64,000 nucleotides of DNA from an uncultured Oscillospiraceae bacterium. GTDB lineage: Bacteria > Bacillota > Clostridia > Oscillospirales > Ruminococcaceae. A program made the position numbers and the translations under genes. Below, in pieces: positions 34,239 to 41,873 of this stretch (position 1 is the stretch's first letter; every line of letters begins with the position of its first letter). The notes beneath the pieces were generated by a model. It searched no databases and was not told the DNA's origin. It worked only from the letters and a program-made list of their open reading frames with translations. Location of the stretch: positions 62,001 through 126,000 of the forward strand of contig CAJUPO010000003.1 in the NCBI GenBank assembly GCA_910588145.1, read 5' to 3'.

Positions 34239-34267
34239 ATCATACCACAATAATTGATATTTGTCAA
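34239..34267 (-). promoter_or_regulatory. gltA promoter
   Basis: Minus strand: TTGACA (34267-34262), 17 bases, TATGAT (34244-34239). Confidence 0.85.
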
Positions 34268-34270
34268 CAG

Positions 34271-34299
34271 TTGACTTTTTGATTTTATTGTATTATAAT
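34271..34299 (+). promoter_or_regulatory. marR promoter divergent from gltA
   Basis: TTGACT (34271-34276), 17 bases, TATAAT (34294-34299). Its -35 is only 3 bases from the gltA -35, and together they form the palindrome GTCAACAGTTGAC. Confidence 0.85.
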
Positions 34300-34340
34300 A
34301 TTTCTGCAATGATAAAAGGAAATAAATTAAGGGGTTTATT

Positions 34341-34793
34341 ATGAACGATTCTGATAAAGAAAGTCTTATAGGCAATTTACTTAAGCTTTTGCCAAGCTAT
34401 AATCACTGCTTTCACAATTTTTCATATATTAGAAGTCTTGACCTTACAAAAACTCAATTAAAAGTTCTTATTATACTTAAACAACACGGCGGTATGTCCA
34501 TGAGCAAGCTTGCTGACCTGCTTAGTACTTCACGAGAACAGACAACAAGAGCCGTATCTCCTCTGGCAGACAGAGATTACATAATCCGGCTGACAAATGA
34601 AAAGAACCGACGGATTCTTAACGTCGCCATTACTCAAAGCGGTCTGGATTTTCTCCAAAATTTAAGAAAAAATTATGCTGTGCAGCTTCTGGAATCAATT
34701 GAAAAGCTTTCGGAAAAAGAAATAAATGATTTTATAAGTTCACTTAATATTATAATCAATACTCTTGAAAAAATAGCGGTTAAGATGGAATGA
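34341..34793 (+). CDS. MarR family regulator divergent from gltA
   Basis: 150 residues. Winged helix-turn-helix: MSKLADLLSTSREQTTRAVS is the recognition region and LADRDYIIRLTNEKNRRILN the wing with the NxR-type motif. Flanking helices would form the dimer. The gene points away from gltA with back-to-back -35 boxes, so the protein may control itself and gltA, though many MarR proteins only control a neighbouring gene on the same strand. The terminator hairpin uses its last codons. Confidence 0.9.
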   Translation: MNDSDKESLIGNLLKLLPSYNHCFHNFSYIRSLDLTKTQLKVLIILKQHGGMSMSKLADLLSTSREQTTRAVSPLADRDYIIRLTNEKNRRILNVAITQSGLDFLQNLRKNYAVQLLESIEKLSEKEINDFISSLNIIINTLEKIAVKME

Positions 34794-34815
34794 ATTATCA
34801 TTCCATCTTGTTTTC
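34782..34815 (+). terminator. Terminator overlapping the marR stop codon
   Basis: AAGATGGAATGA / TCATTCCATCTT around a 4-base loop, then GTTTTCT. Confidence 0.8.
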
Positions 34816-34817
34816 TA

Positions 34818-34846
34818 TTGACTTTTTTATCTTACACGGATATAAT
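34818..34846 (+). promoter_or_regulatory. Promoter of the dockerin esterase gene
   Basis: TTGACT (34818-34823), 17 bases, TATAAT (34841-34846), 28 bases before the ATG. Confidence 0.88.
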
Positions 34847-34874
34847 TAAAGTATAATGAAAAGGTGGTAATATT

Positions 34875-35861
34875 ATGATTTTTAAAAAATTAATTTCAGC
34901 AATTGCTTCGGCTGCTGTAATGCTTAGCTGTACCGTTTTTCCGGCTGACGCCCAAAACAATGAAACAGAAAAACTTAGAGTTATGCCATTGGGAGATTCT
35001 ATTACAGACGGTTTCTGGCTGCAAGGAGGATACCGTACAACCTTATGCGAACTTCTCGAAAAAAACGGATACTCAGACAAAATTGACTTGGTAGGACCAA
35101 ACTGGGGAGGCAACTGCTATGATCCAAATCATGCCGGATACAGCGGATATTCCATCGATAATATTGAACAGAGTCAGTCAATTTCCGGCGCAAGAATCGG
35201 CATCTCCAGTTTTATAGACTGGTTGCTTGAATCATATCCAGCTGATGTTGTTATGCTCCAGATAGGTACTAATGATATTCTGAGTTATTATGATCTTGAT
35301 AATATCGGTTCTCGTCTTGAAAATCTTGCTAATATGATCCTTAATGATATAGGCAGTGACGCAAAGCTTTATATAGCTACCATTCCGTGCATGGACGCTG
35401 AGAATACACTATACATTAATGAGTATTACTTTACTCCCGAATCCATGGACGAAATTGTAGATAAATATAATTTACAGATAAAGGAAATAGTGACAAAACT
35501 TAAATCTGAAGGAAAAAATGTTGAACTTGCAGATATAAATAGTATTCTCGGTAAAAGTGATCTTTATGACGGTGTTCATCCTAACGCTGAAGGATATGAA
35601 AAAATGGGAAATTATTGGTACTCTATTCTTGAGTCCTATTTAAACGATACTCCTGACAAGGATGAACCTGTTCCCGGAGACGCGGATTCAAATCAGACCG
35701 TAGAAATCAATGACCTTGTACTCTTAGGACGTTATCTCACTAATCAAGCTGAGATCACTGAAATTAATTACCAGAACAGCGACCTGAATAATGATTCAGA
35801 AATTAATATATTTGATTATATTTTACTGAAGAAAATTCTTTTGAACATTAATAAGGATTAA
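34875..35861 (+). CDS. Secreted SGNH/GDSL esterase with dockerin (CE3-like)
   Basis: 328 residues. Signal peptide with cleavage near VFPADA-Q. The SGNH hydrolase core shows block I VMPLGDSITDGF (nucleophile Ser), block III QIGTNDIL, and block V YDGVHPNAEGY with catalytic Asp and His, as in carbohydrate esterase family 3 (acetylxylan esterases). After a short DKDEPVP linker, a C-terminal dockerin has two calcium-loop repeats, GDADSNQTVEINDLVLLGRY and SDLNNDSEINIFDYILLKK. The enzyme should join a cellulosome and deacetylate hemicellulose. This dockerin differs from those of the GH9 proteins (no CNGE or DLSD motifs), so it may choose another cohesin. Confidence 0.93.
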   Translation: MIFKKLISAIASAAVMLSCTVFPADAQNNETEKLRVMPLGDSITDGFWLQGGYRTTLCELLEKNGYSDKIDLVGPNWGGNCYDPNHAGYSGYSIDNIEQSQSISGARIGISSFIDWLLESYPADVVMLQIGTNDILSYYDLDNIGSRLENLANMILNDIGSDAKLYIATIPCMDAENTLYINEYYFTPESMDEIVDKYNLQIKEIVTKLKSEGKNVELADINSILGKSDLYDGVHPNAEGYEKMGNYWYSILESYLNDTPDKDEPVPGDADSNQTVEINDLVLLGRYLTNQAEITEINYQNSDLNNDSEINIFDYILLKKILLNINKD

Positions 35862-35879
35862 AATTATTTTTTACTAACA

Positions 35880-35916
35880 ATAAAACCTGCGTAATATTTA
35901 CGCAGGTTTTATTTAT
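35880..35916. terminator. Bidirectional terminator after the dockerin esterase
   Basis: AAAACCTGCGTAA / TTTACGCAGGTTTT with flanking A and T runs, between convergent genes. Confidence 0.88.
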
Positions 35917-35924
35917 ATACATGA

Positions 35925-36392
35925 TCAATAATGTTCCTTGCGGCGCTGTTTTCGCAATAACGACCTTTTTTCAGCCGCAGCCCATTCTGCCTTTTCCTCT
36001 TCCGTTTCAAGAATAAGACGAGGTACTGCCGTAGGATTCTCATTTTCATCCAAAGCAACCATAACAAGATATGCTGTATTTATAAGCTGTCTGGAACCAT
36101 TAAGATTCTCAACATATGTTTTAGTGCACACTTCCATTGATGTACGACTTACATATGTTACATATCCGCAGATAATAATCGTATCATTTGCCCGTGCCGG
36201 CGCCTGAAAAGTAAGGGTATCTACAACAGCCGTAGTAACATTACGTCCGGAATGTCTTCTTGCAACAACAGCCGCAACAATATCAATCCATTCCATTAGC
36301 TGCCCCCCGAATAATCGGTTATATCCATTTATATTCGCCTGCGTCAGAACCTGCACTTGTTCAGAATATGAATCCTTTACTCTTTTATCCAT
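35925..36392 (-). CDS. Acyl-CoA thioesterase (hotdog fold)
   Basis: 155 residues. NGYNRLFGGQLMEWIDIVAA contains the Asn/Asp/Gly pattern of YciA/BACH-like thioesterases, followed by VDTLTFQAPARANDTIIICG and the beta strands SMEVCTKTYVENL and TAYLVMVALDE. It hydrolyses acyl-CoA thioesters in the cytoplasm; chain-length choice is unknown. The C-terminus is a charged helix. It starts one base after the stop of the GNAT gene, so the two form an operon. Confidence 0.92.
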   Translation of the reverse strand: MDKRVKDSYSEQVQVLTQANINGYNRLFGGQLMEWIDIVAAVVARRHSGRNVTTAVVDTLTFQAPARANDTIIICGYVTYVSRTSMEVCTKTYVENLNGSRQLINTAYLVMVALDENENPTAVPRLILETEEEKAEWAAAEKRSLLRKQRRKEHY

Positions 36393-36662
36393 TTAAATTT
36401 CTTCCTTCTGATTCATGTATTTTGCAATCCAGCTCTGAGCGTAAGAACAAGACGCAGTTATCTTGCCTCCCTGAGCCTTTATTTGCTTTACCGCAAGTTC
36501 AACAAGCTTTCCGGCAACACCATTTCCTCTTAGAGAAGTATCTACAAAAGTATGATTTATATTAAATATTCCGCTTTCTACTTCTGGAAAAGTAACCTCT
36601 GCTATTATGCTGCCATCTGAGCCCTTGCTGTAAATTCTGTTTTTCTCTGTTATATATTCCAT
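36393..36662 (-). CDS. Small GNAT-fold N-acetyltransferase (YjdJ type)
   Basis: 89 residues from the ATG at 36662 with GAGGGGG 6 bases upstream; the longer frame to 36716 has a hydrophobic N-terminus without support. FNINHTFVDTSLRGNGVAGK includes the RGNGVAGKL acetyl-CoA loop, and ASCSYAQSWIAKY the late strand-helix. These short GNAT-like (Gcn5-related, YjdJ) proteins have unknown substrates. First gene of a pair with the thioesterase. Confidence 0.9.
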   Translation of the reverse strand: MEYITEKNRIYSKGSDGSIIAEVTFPEVESGIFNINHTFVDTSLRGNGVAGKLVELAVKQIKAQGGKITASCSYAQSWIAKYMNQKEEI

Positions 36663-36856
36663 CACAACCCCCTCACTTTCCACAAAAATTATACCACAAA
36701 AACAAACAGAATACAATTCTTTTTTAGAGTTTGCTGATTTTAAATGGTTTAATATTTTTTATAGTACAAAAAACGCAGACCCACTATTGCTTTATCTTTT
36801 ATAATTAAAGCAAAGAGTTGAATAATACTTTTAAAAAAATCAATGTTTATTTCTCC

Positions 36857-36885
36857 TTGACAAAAAGCTATTTATCTGCTAAAAT
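36857..36885 (+). promoter_or_regulatory. Promoter of the marR-FUSC operon
   Basis: TTGACA (36857-36862), 17 bases, TAAAAT (36880-36885). Confidence 0.85.
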
Positions 36886-36916
36886 ATAAAGTAGTTTACA
36901 TTGTGAACTACTTTAT
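36886..36916 (+). promoter_or_regulatory. 31-bp palindromic operator at the transcription start
   Basis: Arms ATAAAGTAGTT and AACTACTTTAT are perfectly inverted around TACATTGTG; inside, ACA/TGT extends the symmetry with one mismatched pair. It directly follows the -10 box, a classic autorepressor site for the MarR protein encoded next. Confidence 0.75.
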
Positions 36917-36945
36917 ATCTAATTAAAGGAGGCATTTAAAATTCT

Positions 36946-37383
36946 ATGGACGAATTTGACTGGACTGATATGATGGAAAAAATGCAGGACATTCGTCTTT
37001 TTTCCAGTTTTCATGTAAGGCGCATGAAAAAAGGAGGACTCACATCTTCACAAGAAATTGCCATGCTTTCTCATATAGTCTTTTCTAAGGAACCCTTAAC
37101 GCCTATGGAGTTAACTGTTCTTACTGGATTGAGCAAATCGGCAGTAAGCCGTTTAATCGAAAGATTAGAAAAAAAAGAATTTCTAATCAAGAAATACAGC
37201 GCTGATGATAAACGCAGCTATACCGTACAAAGCACTGTCAAAGGCAATCAGGAACTTGACAAAACATATCGGTTTTATCTGGAACCTATTTATAAATTAC
37301 GACGTACTTTAGGAGAAGAACGCTTTGCTTCTTTAATTTCACAAATAAAAGAAGCTAATCAATTAATACAGAAAGGAAAATGA
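36946..37383 (+). CDS. MarR family regulator of the FUSC exporter
   Basis: 145 residues. Winged helix region MELTVLTGLSKSAVSRLIER, LEKKEFLIKKYSADDKRSYT with the DxR wing motif. Helical N- and C-termini for dimerisation. AGGAGG lies 13 bases before the ATG, longer than ideal, but no better start exists. The gene overlaps the exporter gene by four bases (ATGA), and the promoter carries a 31-bp palindrome, so this protein very likely represses its own operon until a ligand binds. Confidence 0.92.
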   Translation: MDEFDWTDMMEKMQDIRLFSSFHVRRMKKGGLTSSQEIAMLSHIVFSKEPLTPMELTVLTGLSKSAVSRLIERLEKKEFLIKKYSADDKRSYTVQSTVKGNQELDKTYRFYLEPIYKLRRTLGEERFASLISQIKEANQLIQKGK

Positions 37384-38462
37384 AAATGACATTTTATCAG
37401 GAGCTTCAACTTAGTCAAGCTGGCTCTAAAGAATATATAGCCAGCTTTAAGGATCCAAAAGAAAAAAGAAAACATATTTATATATATTTATTTAAAATTA
37501 TTCTCAATGTTGCTTTCTGTACAGCTTTTATAACAGCTTTCAGCATAATATTTGGTAAAAGCAACAGCCTTGCAGGGCTTGCCGTACTTCTCAGTATTAT
37601 GGCTTTCCGCTTTTCTGATTTCGGTATTCAAACATCTCACGCCGTTTTCTGCGTGTTTGCTGTTTTCGGAATCCTTGCTGCCGGACCAAAGCTTACTAAC
37701 ATTGTTCCCGTTGGATGGGCTTTTCTCATTAATCTAATATGCATTTTTCTGCTAATGCTTCTGGGAAGTCACAATGTAATGATGTTTAACCACTCAACAT
37801 TAGTACTGTCCTATCTTCTGCTTCAGGGTTATGACGTAAGTGGAAAAGATTATAAAATGAGGCTTGCAGGTCTTTTAGCAGGAGCAGTTATAACATCAAT
37901 TATATTATTTAAGAATCATAGAAAAATAACCTATAAACGCAGTTTAAAAAATATATTTCAGGAATTTAATTTTTCCTCCACCAGAACAAGATGGCAAATT
38001 TTACTTGCCTTCGGCGTTTCCAGCGTAATGCTGATTGCCTCAGCGATCGGAGTACCTAAAGCATATTGGATGGGCATTGCCGCAATGTCTGTAACCATGC
38101 CGTTTAGAAACGATATTGCCAAGCGTGCAAAGTTTAGAGGTATCGGTAATATCGCCGGAAGTTTTCTTTTTATATTGGTTTATCTGTTTCTTCCAGAAAG
38201 CTGCCTTCCCTATCTTGGAATTATAGGAGGAATCGGAACAGGTCTTTCCGTACACTACGGATGGCAGACTACATTTAACTCATTCAGCGCTCTTTCAATT
38301 GCAGTTCCTGTTCTGGGAATAAAATATGCTATTTTATTCAGGATTTTTAATAATATATTCAGTTCTCTATTTATGCTGCTGTTTGAAAGAATATTTTATC
38401 CGACTTTATCCGTTATCAGCAATCAATTTAATAAACTTATGTTAAGAAAAAGCTCTGATTGA
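37380..38462 (+). CDS. FUSC-family membrane exporter
   Basis: 360 residues. About ten membrane helices in two blocks with a short cytoplasmic middle (KNHRKITYKRSLKNIFQEFN). The second block contains IGVPKAYWMGIAAMSVTMPF, RAKFRGIGNIAGSFLF and a late HYGWQTTFNSFSAL, features of fusaric-acid-resistance/aromatic-acid exporter proteins. Coupled by ATGA overlap to its MarR regulator, suggesting inducible export of an aromatic compound, perhaps a plant phenolic. A hairpin terminator follows. Confidence 0.85.
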   Translation: MKMTFYQELQLSQAGSKEYIASFKDPKEKRKHIYIYLFKIILNVAFCTAFITAFSIIFGKSNSLAGLAVLLSIMAFRFSDFGIQTSHAVFCVFAVFGILAAGPKLTNIVPVGWAFLINLICIFLLMLLGSHNVMMFNHSTLVLSYLLLQGYDVSGKDYKMRLAGLLAGAVITSIILFKNHRKITYKRSLKNIFQEFNFSSTRTRWQILLAFGVSSVMLIASAIGVPKAYWMGIAAMSVTMPFRNDIAKRAKFRGIGNIAGSFLFILVYLFLPESCLPYLGIIGGIGTGLSVHYGWQTTFNSFSALSIAVPVLGIKYAILFRIFNNIFSSLFMLLFERIFYPTLSVISNQFNKLMLRKSSD

Positions 38463-38479
38463 AATGTAAACTTCAAGTA

Positions 38480-38525
38480 CAAAGGCAGTACCAGATAAAT
38501 ATTTCTGGTACTGCCTTTTATTTTT
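38480..38525 (+). terminator. marR-FUSC operon terminator
   Basis: AAAGGCAGTACCAGA / TCTGGTACTGCCTTT stem followed by TATTTTT. Confidence 0.9.
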
Positions 38526-38563
38526 ATACTACTGAATAATCCTTTCAGGAGGCTGAGGCGACA

Positions 38564-38878
38564 TCAGCTTTTCCCTAAGCTTCGATTAGGTTCACTTCCC
38601 TCAGTTTTCCATCTCTCCTGACCTTCCTCGGTATCCAGCACTCCGATTGCGGCTTTTTTTAGACCTTCAGATAATCTTCCGTTGCACCAGGCTGTTTCCG
38701 CCAGTGCAAGAACTACGATTGGACCGTCTTTCCTGTCATCAAGTTCTTCGCTAAAATACTTAGCAACCGAAGCTTCAGCCTCATCGCTGCTCATATTTTC
38801 CCTGAGACAATTCATATAATATTCCTTTACATCACATGCCATATCATCTGAATATAGTTCTGTTCCCCATGTATCCAT
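38564..38878 (-). CDS. DUF4259 domain protein
   Basis: 104 residues. MDTWGTELYSDDMACDVKEY and the middle FSEELDDRKDGPIVVLALAE match DUF4259, small cytoplasmic proteins of unknown role often near toxin-immunity loci. CNGRLSEGLKKAAIGVL is a further conserved helix. GGAGG lies 10 bases before the ATG. It lies 63 bases after agrB2 on the same strand, where an agrD would be expected, but it does not resemble a peptide precursor. Confidence 0.82.
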   Translation of the reverse strand: MDTWGTELYSDDMACDVKEYYMNCLRENMSSDEAEASVAKYFSEELDDRKDGPIVVLALAETAWCNGRLSEGLKKAAIGVLDTEEGQERWKTEGSEPNRSLGKS

Positions 38879-38941
38879 TATTCTTATCCTCCTGCAAATG
38901 TTTCTCTATTCATTCAGAATACTCACATTAATGAGCATAGT

Positions 38942-39541
38942 TTACTGCTTTTCTGCATTCCCCTCATCTGCTTTTTCTCCTTGACTGATTATTATCAGTA
39001 TAGCTATCGCCGTTTGCGTCAGCGCTGTCATAATAGATGTCTTCAATGAAAAAGGATATACAACACAACTTAAAATTGAGACTATTCCAGTCATGGAAAT
39101 ACCTATACGCCTGTTTCTTTTTTTCTGTTCCTGATCAAGAGGTTTATTTTCATTTTCAACAGGTGCATAATACCAAACAGTCATAAATGACAATACCAGG
39201 AACATAATATGATTTACCATCGTATAAGTATTTGTATAGATTGCTAAACGAGTAAAACTGAACACAATTGCTGTAACAATACTAAAGGTAAGATTGCATC
39301 TAAAATAAGATCTTGCATGATATCCACCTGTAAACTGACGTATAGCTACAAACATTACATAATAAACAATTGATAAAAGAAACATCCGAAAAATTATTCC
39401 TATAAATATAGTTATAATGAATCCTAAAAGAGTAGAACAAATAGTTTCAAAACCATACTTATAAATTTCAAAATCTTCATATTCGATAATATTTTTTCGG
39501 CATAAAAAAAGCGATATTTTTTTACAAATTTTTGAGATCAT
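38942..39541 (-). CDS. agrB: AgrB-like peptide-processing membrane protease, catalytic residues intact
   Basis: 199 residues from the ATG at 39541 (GGGTGA upstream; the GTG at 39550 overlaps it). Hydrophobic segments as in AgrB; the active-site segment TGGYHARSYFRC has His75 and Cys82. AgrB cleaves the AgrD C-terminus and forms the thiolactone. No agrD-like frame follows or precedes the gene in this locus. It has its own promoter with paired boxes in the 88-base gap after the kinase gene. The other copy (24548-25144) has agrD but lacks both catalytic residues. Confidence 0.92.
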   Translation of the reverse strand: MISKICKKISLFLCRKNIIEYEDFEIYKYGFETICSTLLGFIITIFIGIIFRMFLLSIVYYVMFVAIRQFTGGYHARSYFRCNLTFSIVTAIVFSFTRLAIYTNTYTMVNHIMFLVLSFMTVWYYAPVENENKPLDQEQKKRNRRIGISMTGIVSILSCVVYPFSLKTSIMTALTQTAIAILIIISQGEKADEGNAEKQ

Positions 39542-39559
39542 TTTCCTCACCCTTTGTAA

Positions 39560-39622
39560 ATAATATCGCTAAATTCGACAAAAGTCAACAATTTGTTCCC
39601 CAAATGCAAATTTTGTTCCCCA
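39560..39622 (-). promoter_or_regulatory. agrB2 promoter with tandem LytTR-like boxes
   Basis: Minus strand: TGGGGAACA twice (39622-39614, 39602-39594; period 20), then TTGACT (39588-39583), 17 bases, TATTAT (39565-39560). The architecture matches the agrB1 and LPXTG promoters but the box sequence differs (AACA instead of GATT) and the period is one base shorter. Confidence 0.65.
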
Positions 39623-39629
39623 ATTACAA

Positions 39630-40931
39630 TTAAAGGACTTCTTTAAGCAGCGTGCATACACAAAATTCGCCATTTTCTTCAAATATTTCAATCATCCCCT
39701 GATGCTTTTCAACTATATCAAATATGGATTTCATTCCCCATCCATGTTCATTTTTTCCGGCCTTTATAGTTTTGAGGCTCTTATTCCATTCAAGAACCGA
39801 ATCAACAATAGTGTTTTTGATTAACAATTGATAGTATGCATTATTTTTCGTTATCGACAGCACTATTCGGGACGCAGCATCATTTTTACAGCAGGCTTCA
39901 ATAGCATTGTCCAGCAAATTGGATAAAATAATACTTATATCAAATTCAAGGCTTTCCGGTATCTGTACAACCATTTTAAAGGACGTTGCAATATCCTTAT
40001 CATGGGCGTCACTGAATTTTGAATTTAATACGGCATTAATCACTGAACTTGAACATTCTATATGAGTTTGAATATTGCCAATTTTCCTTTTCTTCAATTG
40101 TTCAGCATAGTGCAGAGCGTCTTCCCTCTTATTCTGCTAAATCATTCTTGCAATACAGTCGATACTGTTTTTAAAATCATGCCTAAGCACACATATTTCC
40201 TGATACTGGTGCTCAAGCTGCCTCATTTCATTCTGCTGCTGTGCAAGCTGGATTTGTAAAAGCTCCTTTTCACGTTCCTTCTGACTGGAAATATTCATTT
40301 TCTTCATAAATATAAAAATAATTACATCCAGAGAAGAAAGCAAAATTGTTGATGCAAGGTATACATAATCGCTGATTTTTTCATTCAGCATTATTAAATA
40401 CATAGCAAGTCCAATCAGCAGCGTCATTAAAAATACTGAAATGATAATAATCCATTCATTTAAATTAAAATAATGCTTTTCCTTTTTACGCCCCCATAAA
40501 ATTAATTGTACAGCCGCAAAATAAAGCAGTTTTGTAATAAACAGACATACTATACGAGTGATATTCTGTGATACTGTAAGCTCAGATATTTCAGAATTTG
40601 AAATTACGCTTATCAGAGCCAAAGTTGGAAAATTTATTGCATAAACCAATATATAACTTGTAATTGACAAAAAGATTTTCTCAAAATAATTGCCGTTTAA
40701 GAATATTACTGCGAATACAATTTCTGTTGCCAAACAACTTATTACCATAAAAGTTTCATTTTTTATCCAAAATGTCCCCAGCAAGTCTGATACTGTAAGA
40801 AAAAAGAAAAAGGACATTTGTTTTAACCGATAAAGATTTTCCTCCTTCAAACCGAAATATTTAACAAGTAAATGCGCTGCAAGATAGCTTTCTGCTAAAA
40901 CTGCAATTATTTCAGCAATGGTACAAATCAT
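39630..40931 (-). pseudogene. AgrC-like sensor histidine kinase interrupted by an in-frame TAG
   Basis: Codons 1-264 give several membrane helices (VSDLLGTFW, FITKLLYFAAVQLILWG, MTLLIGLAMYLIMLN), a coiled coil and the phosphoacceptor segment VLRHDFKNSIDCIARMI with His251. Codon 265 is TAG (40139-40137). The same frame then continues with QNKREDALHYAEQLKKRKIG and the full ATPase domain: N-box LSNLLDNAIEACC and G-box HGWGMKSIF, ending at 39630. Without the TAG it would be a normal ~433-residue AgrC-type kinase. The stop divides the His helix from the ATP-binding domain. It overlaps the regulator gene by four bases (ATGA). A sequencing error remains possible. Confidence 0.85.
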
Positions 40932-41659
40932 AATTTTCCCCTTTCCCTTGCTATTTTCTGATAAGCTTTTTTAACTGCATCAATTCTTCCTCTGCTCATT
41001 GCGAGCGACTGTCCGTCTTTTAAAATTACAGAGTAATTTTTCAGTTCATAAATATATTCGCAGTTTACCAGAAAAGTTCTGTGGATACGTATATATCCGT
41101 ATTGGCTTAAGGGTTCTTCCAGGGAATCCATTGTATATGTATGAGTTGCAAGCTTGCTTGTAATCTTATTTTCCTTTACATAAAATATATCATGACGTGA
41201 GGCGTAAAAATACCATATATTAAATAGATTCTCTGTTGCTTTTTTCTTGCATTCCAAATCAAATGTCATTTGGCTTGACTTTAGCCACTGTTCCTGACAA
41301 TAAGACGAAACCATTTCTTCAGTATCAGAATTAAGCATATCCTTTCTGATAAAACGATATGCTGCATACCTAAATGTTTCAAAAACAAAATTGTCATGAT
41401 TTGATACAAATACCAATTTTAAACTCTGATTCATTTTTCTTATTTCATTAGCTAAATCGATACCAGTTATTTCAGGCATATCAATATCAAGAAAAACCCA
41501 ATTATATTGTTTATCCTGCTGAACACCCCGAAAATAAAAAGCGTCCGTATATGTATCAATACTGCATTCTATACCATGCTCATTAAATAACTTTTTCAAT
41601 ATATTTTTATATTCAATCACAAATGATTCGTCATCATCCACAACTGCAATTTTTAACAT
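40928..41659 (-). CDS. AgrA-like LytTR response regulator
   Basis: 243 residues. Receiver domain with VVDDDES at 6-12 and phospho-acceptor Asp in FLDIDMPEITG near 58; LytTR DNA-binding domain from ~150 with HDIFYVKENKIT, YIRIHRTFLVNCEYI and a C-terminal SRGRIDAVKKAYQ. The Lys of the receiver is in RFIRKDML, a slight departure from the usual KP. It begins the regulator-kinase-agrB order and overlaps the kinase by ATGA. The likely targets are the paired repeats upstream of agrB2 (39594-39622), and perhaps the related boxes elsewhere. Confidence 0.92.
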   Translation of the reverse strand: MLKIAVVDDDESFVIEYKNILKKLFNEHGIECSIDTYTDAFYFRGVQQDKQYNWVFLDIDMPEITGIDLANEIRKMNQSLKLVFVSNHDNFVFETFRYAAYRFIRKDMLNSDTEEMVSSYCQEQWLKSSQMTFDLECKKKATENLFNIWYFYASRHDIFYVKENKITSKLATHTYTMDSLEEPLSQYGYIRIHRTFLVNCEYIYELKNYSVILKDGQSLAMSRGRIDAVKKAYQKIARERGKL

Positions 41660-41688
41660 TCAACCACCCCGTTTTTATGACTAAGCAT

Positions 41689-41717
41689 ATTTTACCACAA
41701 AATGTTCTTATTTTCAA
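41689..41717 (-). promoter_or_regulatory. Promoter of the response regulator-kinase genes
   Basis: Minus strand: TTGAAA (41717-41712), 17 bases, TAAAAT (41694-41689). No paired boxes are seen here. Confidence 0.65.
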
Positions 41718-41824
41718 CTAAAACCATTATTTTAATTGAAGAATACACCGAAATAGCTGAAAATTTAAATTAAAAAAACAATAAAACATGAACATTGATG
41801 AAATAAACAGATATTTTTAAACAA

Positions 41825-41853
41825 AAAGCAGAGAATCATTGATTCTCTGCTTT
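41825..41853 (-). terminator. rtcB terminator
   Basis: AAAGCAGAGAATC / GATTCTCTGCTTT near-perfect stem after the rtcB stop. Confidence 0.8.
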
Positions 41854-41873
41854 AAATCTTTATTTTTATGATA

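Noticed and set aside
39630..40097. Separate 155-residue ATPase-domain protein
   Set aside because: It is in the same frame as the upstream kinase half, beginning at a TTG 13 codons after the TAG; better described as one interrupted gene.
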